NCBI GenBank assembly: GCA_024220505.1
Contig: JAKZZE010000012.1
Location: forward strand, 62,001-126,000
DNA from: Rhizopus arrhizus
Lineage: Eukaryota > Mucoromycota > Mucoromycetes > Mucorales > Rhizopodaceae
Length of the DNA stretch: 64,000 bases
Direction of reading: 5' to 3'
Part shown: positions 58,673 through 64,000 of the stretch, piece after piece
How the letters are laid out: every line of letters starts with the position of its first letter
Numbering within the stretch: position 1 is the first letter of the stretch
The notes under the pieces: generated by a model
Seen by the model: the letters and a program-made list of their open reading frames with translations, nothing else
Told to the model about the DNA's origin: nothing
Databases searched by the model: none
Made by a program: the position numbers and the translations under genes

Positions 58673-60149
58673 TGAAAGAAAAAAAAAAAAAAACGGATAT
58701 AAAAAAGAAAAGGAAAAAGTGTTTATACTTTTTTTTTTTTTTTTTTTTTTTTAGCACAGCTTCCGAAAACACAAGCATACTTTTTGGCATATTTTCAAAT
58801 TTGAATTCAGTAAAAATAATGCCATTTGGCGGGTTTTTAAAATGAAGAGAGAGAAATAAAACTTCCAAAAAGTTGCTATTTTACTTTAAATTAGTAATAA
58901 AACACAAACATAAACTTATTATGTTTTCTTTTGAGATTGAATAACTAGTTCAAATTATCAAAATGCTTATTAATTCAACAAGCCCTTTTTATTGTGAGGA
59001 TAATAGATACAATGAATATTTATAGATTAATCTGAATATCAGGATTTCTTTGTCAAATCAACATATTGCTGACCTAATCAATCCTAATTGATATGCAGCA
59101 ACTAAAGAAATCCAAAAGATATGACAGAAATGTAGTACCGACCGTCAGTAAAAAACAGGAAATAAAAAAAGTATTGCTGTAACATTACATCCTTCGCCAA
59201 TCACTCATCGGTGATGCCGCTCCTTTATTGTGGATAGCACTTAGTTGTTTGTACACATTTCTGAAGAAAAAGATAAACTACGGCCCAATGGACTGTCAGA
59301 ACGACCCACAGATTTGTTGCTGTCAATCAAAAACGCCTGAGCAATAAAAAAAAAAAAAGATAAAGAAAGGAGCAACCAATGTGTCGGTATCAGAAGGCTT
59401 ACCATCTGGTGAAGCATCTGAATCAAATAAAGTAGCTACTAAAAAAAAAAAAGGAGTGCAACAAAGAAACCTTCCATTGAGTCGTTTTTATTAAGTCGTT
59501 GAAAAATTGTGGCTGCTACAATATATGGTTGTTTAAAAAGATTCGAAAGTGCGCTAAACAATTTTATGAAAAGCTATATTCAGCCAGAAGCAATAAAAGA
59601 GATTTTGAATCGTGTTCCTCTGCCTACATGCTTTAATGAAGATGTTAACAATACACTGATATCCCACTTGTCAGATTCATCAAGAATGAAAGAATATACA
59701 GAATTACTCAATTAAAAGACACTAATGAGTAAACTTAATTAGGTATTTCTCTCGTTCTAAATCAGGTCTGTTGATATAAAATATATCTTCAACTACTCTT
59801 TCTGAACGTAGTTTCCGTTTCTTTTTTCTTTCATTTTCTAAAACAAATATCGAAAACATCATAGAAGCTCTTTGTTAATGTTTAAATCTTTTCTGTAGTT
59901 TCAGAAGAAAAACTAAAGGTGTCCAATAGCTTTTCATTGATTTTTACATTCTGAAAACATATATATATAAAATGGTTACTGCATAAATAGTATATAAACT
60001 TAGAATAGCTTATGGTAAATTTTGCTACCAAATTAAACAGCACAAATTTTATCGCTATACAAAGTTTAATCTAAGGTGCGCTCGTAATATGCATGAATAT
60101 GATAGAAGTAAATAGCCTAGTTTATTTAAATATATTTATTGGAAATAAA
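58673..60149. other. Intergenic region with T tract and coding-like fragment
   Basis: A T run lies at about 58731-58752. On the plus strand at about 59258-59715, pieces read like protein in shifting frames (EEKDKLRPNGLSERPTDLL, SVSEGLPSGEASESNKVAT, then FESALNNFMKSYIQPEAIKE to MKEYTELLN and stop). The last piece (from about 59547) could be an exon, but no acceptable upstream exon was found. It is probably a decayed gene or element. Confidence 0.35.
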
Positions 60150-61655
60150 TTAATGCCTCTTTGTAAATGTCAATTCAAGTGATTTCGGAGCCTTTGTTTC
60201 TGTGCAGTCGAAAACAACATGATCATAATGAATAGAATCCTTAGGAATATCGATAATGTATTTTCTCACTAATAAATGAACATTAAATACATAAACTAAT
60301 ATACTAGCTATAAATCCTTACCCATTAAGGCTAACATTATACGTTGCTCAGCCAAACTAAAGTTCATGCCGATGCATTGTCGAGCGCCATTACCGAATGG
60401 CAGCCAAGTCAAGCCTTCATGAGATTCTTGTTCTCCACCTTCAGCAAATCGTTCAGGGATAAATTGATCGGGGTTCTTCCAAAAGTTTGTATTATGATGG
60501 ATAGCATACAGATCGATGTTCACATTTGACCCTTTTGGAATGAGCGTGCCACCTACAACCATATCTTCTGAGACAGCTCTGGGAACTATACGATCAATGG
60601 GTCCAGCGATACGTAACGTCTAAAGTGATAGATTTAGTTCATGCTGTGGTGTTTGAGAAAAGCTTTTTGGTACCTCTTTTATGACAAGGTCCAAGTAACT
60701 CATTTGCTTCAACTGCTCAAGTGTTGGTGCGACATCTGTAGGTTCATCACCAAAGATGCTAATGACTTCCTCTCTTAGCTTTTGTTGAACATGCTATATC
60801 CAAATAAATGTTAGTGGGATATAATTCTTATATTCAGCAGCAAATTACCTTATTCTGAGCAAGATAATAAAAGGCAAAAGATAGACTATTAGCAGTGGTC
60901 TCATGTCCTAAAATAAAATGGAAAAATAAGCTGTGATAACCTAGGATATAATTTCTAGTTCACTTACCAGCTAAGAAAAAGGTTGCCAAATTATGCTAAT
61001 CGTGAATAAAACGTAAGCTACATATTTTACCCAAAAAAAAAGCAAGTTCTTACTCGGAGTTCCGTATCTGAGATTAATCCTTCTCCGTTATGTTCTGCCT
61101 CCAGCATTAGCGTCAGCAAGTCTTTTTCGCTGTCAGGTTTATTCGAATAAGATCCTTTTTGTATTTCTCTACGCTTTTTCTGTGCCATTTCGTCAAACTT
61201 GCAGTTTAGCTTGTCGATCGCAGCCATTCTTCTTCGCTTTACAGGTGAAACGACCAAGAGCAGAGCGCCCAGTGAAGGAAAGACGTTCAAAATAGGATCG
61301 GCCAAGGCTTCATTCACCAGATGATAGGTTCTAGTCCAGTCATCAGGGTCTCCATTTAAAGCCTTGAAGTCAAAATCTATGATATAGATATTAAAACGAT
61401 AGATAGACACATTATAGTTCAATACTTTACCAAAAATAGTGTAACCGAGCACATCAAGAGTAAAATGTTTCATTGCTTCGGCGATAGGAATCGTACCATT
61501 TTCTTTTTCAATAACAGAAAAAAGAGTGAGTAAAACGCTGGACATCATCTTTACAGGCATAGAACGATGAAAAACAGGATTCAGAAGCTACACGGATTAT
61601 ATTATGATTAGCGACCAATCTGGACAGGCTGGAGGTTTTCTTTTCTTTTTCTTTT

Positions 61656-61707
<52 letters not shown>

Positions 61708-62292
61708 TTTCTCTGCTTTTTCCAAGTGTGTCCATTTGCAAAGGCAAGATTGTTGAGACCCATAAACTGAAGAAGCGGGCTATTGGGACCAACCATCTTA
61801 AAGTTGTCATGCGATTTCGGATACATGTCTTTTAAAAAGTTAATTGATCTGTAGTAAGGCATTCATAAAAATTCAGTATACCTGATTTAAGTAGAATATG
61901 CTTAGCAATCACTGGACTGGCAACATACACAGTCCAACTGATGGGGATTTTACTCTATTCATACAAGTATATTAATTAATCATCATGCTTCAGCAGTCTC
62001 TAATACATACAACATAAATCCCCTTGCCTTTGCTAACCACAGGTTGAATAATACGTTTGAATCGATCAGATTGTGATTCGTGGCTCAAAAATGACATGGC
62101 CATTGCAAGAGAAGACACACTAGGTATATGACGAAACTTTTTTGGTACGTGTAAGTAAGAGTAGATTTGTTGAATAGTAATCAATAAGGCAGCAGCACTT
62201 ATGTAAGACCATTTGGATTTTTTTTGGAGAATTGGCAAGAGTTTCTCTAAGGTTTCACGGTAAGATTTGTCTAGAAATTGAACTAATTCCAT
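60150..62292 (-). CDS. Cytochrome P450 monooxygenase (CYP509-like)
   Basis: Ten exons (62292-62011, 61954-61882, 61828-61707, 61587-61431, 61376-61054, 60995-60968, 60907-60849, 60793-60674, 60619-60322, 60268-60150) encode 526 residues. After a membrane anchor (SYISAAALLITIQQIYSYL), the P450 landmarks are FLAGHETTANSLSFAF (I-helix, split by an intron after a 28-nt exon), VIKETLRIAGPIDR (ExxR), NPDQFIPERF and the haem loop FGNGARQCIGMNF. Length and style match the CYP509 family common in Mucorales; the subfamily is inferred. Intron 3 carries a 47-T tract. It should be an ER-bound, haem-thiolate hydroxylase of unknown substrate. Confidence 0.92.
61658..61704 (+). repeat. 47-T tract inside P450 intron 3
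   Basis: The run lies just inside the donor site of intron 61588-61706 (poly-A in the transcript, directly after GT). The intron is 119 nt, about twice the local norm, largely because of this tract. Confidence 0.9.
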
Positions 62293-64000
62293 TTTTATTT
62301 TGAAAAAAAAAAAAAAAAAATACTTATTCTCTCGGTTTATTTATATCATCAAAAGTCATTAACTAGATGATGTTTGTTTCATACAATGCGACTCACTAAC
62401 CAGTAAAGGTTTCTAAATATTTGCCTCGGTCTTCCTCTCGGAAATTGCAATTATAACGGAATATCTATTGCACCGAGAGTTTCAGCGAATAATATACTTT
62501 TTTAACAGGATTCATCCAATCATATGCAGATACGAAGGTTTTACCGAAATGCAAAACACAGGTGTCACAAGCACCCCCAAATTACAAATTTCCTATTTTG
62601 GTATTTTACTTCGATCAATTCATGTGGTACCTTGTCTCATTACGTTTTTTTCCCATTTAATATTTTAAGTTTATCTTGTACTTATGGCATGCTTTATACT
62701 ATCAAATCATTCAATGTTATGTCTTTCTAGTTAACGGACACTCTTAATCATATTATAGATAATGCGCAAATCTGACGAGGGTTATCTTGACGGTCGAAAG
62801 TGATTTTCTGCAACTATGGAGCTATTTTTTATCCGATTCCGTTGGCTTGGTTTCTCGGCAATACATCAAATACCAGATTTTGTTTACTATAATTACGCAA
62901 TTAGGCTCAATTTATCTAAGTATAGTAAAAAAAAAATAGCTTTTATTTTAAAATTGCAATTGATCTCGCCAAAAAAGGGCATAAAAGTACAGTAGTGTTA
63001 AGCATAAATACATTCTGGACTTTATTCATTAAAAGAAAGGCACGATTAGATAACTTCTGATGAAATACAAACAGTTTCTTCGACAAGGGCATATGACGAA
63101 AATTAGTTAATTAAAAAAATGTTTTATGATGAATATACTATCATAATTAGTTATTCAAAACAATACTAAAGATATTTGAATGCTTAAAAAATATTGATTT
63201 GTGAATTGATATTATTAATAAACACAACGTGATTATACGACTATATTGTGTATTTATCAAACTATTATGTTTTGAAATTTTAGAAAAAAAAAAAAAAAAA
63301 AACGTGTGCGCTTAAACCTTTTTACTTTATCGTATCAAAAAAGAAGCAAAAGGGATTGTAAATATAATTTACATGTTTTTTGCCTACAAACAAATCAATA
63401 AGTTGAAATGCTCTTTTATGCAAGCATCATTCTTTAATTGCTTATATTTGTTTTAATGAACAAAAAAAAAAAGCAACGCAATACATAAATAGAGTTTTGT
63501 ATGAGAGCTTCATTCTAATGTCGCCTCTAGATGTGCACAGTTACAAAACTCTTAGTTATGTTTTGTTTAATTTCAAGTAGTTCTTTCAACAACAGTTTAT
63601 AAAGATGTTTGTTATAAATAATACATTAAAGTACTTAAATTTCTCAAATGGTGAAGACTCCCAATCACTTTTCTCTAAGAAAGGAAGCGCACATAAAATT
63701 TATGCGTCAAAAAACTTTGAATATTGGAAGTTGTTCTGATAAAAATCCTAGTTCAACCTAGCAAGTACCGGAAAGCTACTGTAACGGATTTTTTTTTACA
63801 TACTATAGAAACATAATATCCATTCAAAGCCAGAATAAGCAGTGGGGCTGTGCAAAATAAATTCTATGGAGAAGATCTTGTAATTCACATGCTTAATCAT
63901 ACGCCTAGCCTATGATCAATTTGATCAACGGATCACAAGGAGTTCATGTTTGAATTCATGAAGATAGTACTTATGTGAAAGCAAACAAGGAGCTATTTTA
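62293..64000. other. AT-rich terminal region without recognised gene
   Basis: No gene, RNA gene or element was recognised from the P450 start to the window end. Short A runs occur at 63283-63301 and 63462-63473. Overlapping frames near 62468-62730 have no coding character. Confidence 0.45.

Overview
The window is a piece of an AT-rich fungal nuclear genome. Nearly all real genes are cut by short GT-AG introns (mostly 45-75 nt, several with a CTAAC-like branch site). The gene set is that of an early-diverging filamentous fungus, most likely a Mucorales member (Mucoromycota): a BRCA2 homologue, an RSPRY1-type protein, NCS-1, a Pil1-type eisosome protein, a CYP509-like P450, and Tc1/mariner, LINE and MULE relics. 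The taxonomic call is inference. No rRNA, complete tRNA, CRISPR array or bacterial-type operon was seen. All exon limits below were derived by hand from reading frame, phase and splice signals; in every multi-exon model the exon lengths sum to an intact frame.

Layout. 1-4.1 kb: a LINE (ORF1 plus the start of ORF2, minus strand) abutting an apparently intact Tc1/mariner element. 4.2-11.3 kb: a MATE transporter, a KAR9/GAR-type microtubule protein, Vps24 (ESCRT-III) and an aldo/keto reductase, all on the plus strand. 11.9-16.1 kb: an orphan Ser-rich gene, a possible small ORF, an anillin-like PH protein and, tail to tail with it, a sepiapterin-reductase-like SDR. 18-24.2 kb: an RSPRY1 homologue whose SPRY domain is split by a long low-complexity insertion, convergent with sphingosine-1-phosphate lyase; mitochondrial ribosomal protein bL21m lies just upstream of the lyase on the same strand. 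24.4-33.5 kb: a transposase relic, a 13-exon Gin4/BRSK-type kinase, a LINE tail relic, an unrecognised five-exon gene and a second transposase relic. 34.3-40.6 kb: an Old Yellow Enzyme gene, a decayed LINE, a truncated second copy of the OYE 3' end, and a BRCA2 homologue with three BRC repeats. 41.6-48.6 kb: a candidate terminal exon, a third transposase relic, a SAM-dependent methyltransferase and a MULE relic. 48.8-64 kb: NCS-1, a GC-richer cyclase-family gene, an orphan two-exon gene, a Pil1-like protein and a P450, separated by long gene-poor AT-rich tracts.

The genes do not form one pathway; this is ordinary eukaryotic gene order. Loose themes are membrane and lipid biology (S1P lyase, Pil1-like protein, Vps24, NCS-1), cytoskeleton and septation (KAR9/GAR, anillin-like, Gin4-like kinase) and redox enzymes (AKR, SDR, OYE, P450). 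The observations most worth following are the SPRY-splitting insertion with a lost RING zinc ligand, the compact Tower-less BRCA2, the micro-exons of NCS-1, the mosaic OYE duplication with a LINE relic between the copies, the LINE/mariner junction, and the unrecognised five-exon gene at 30.6-31.4 kb.
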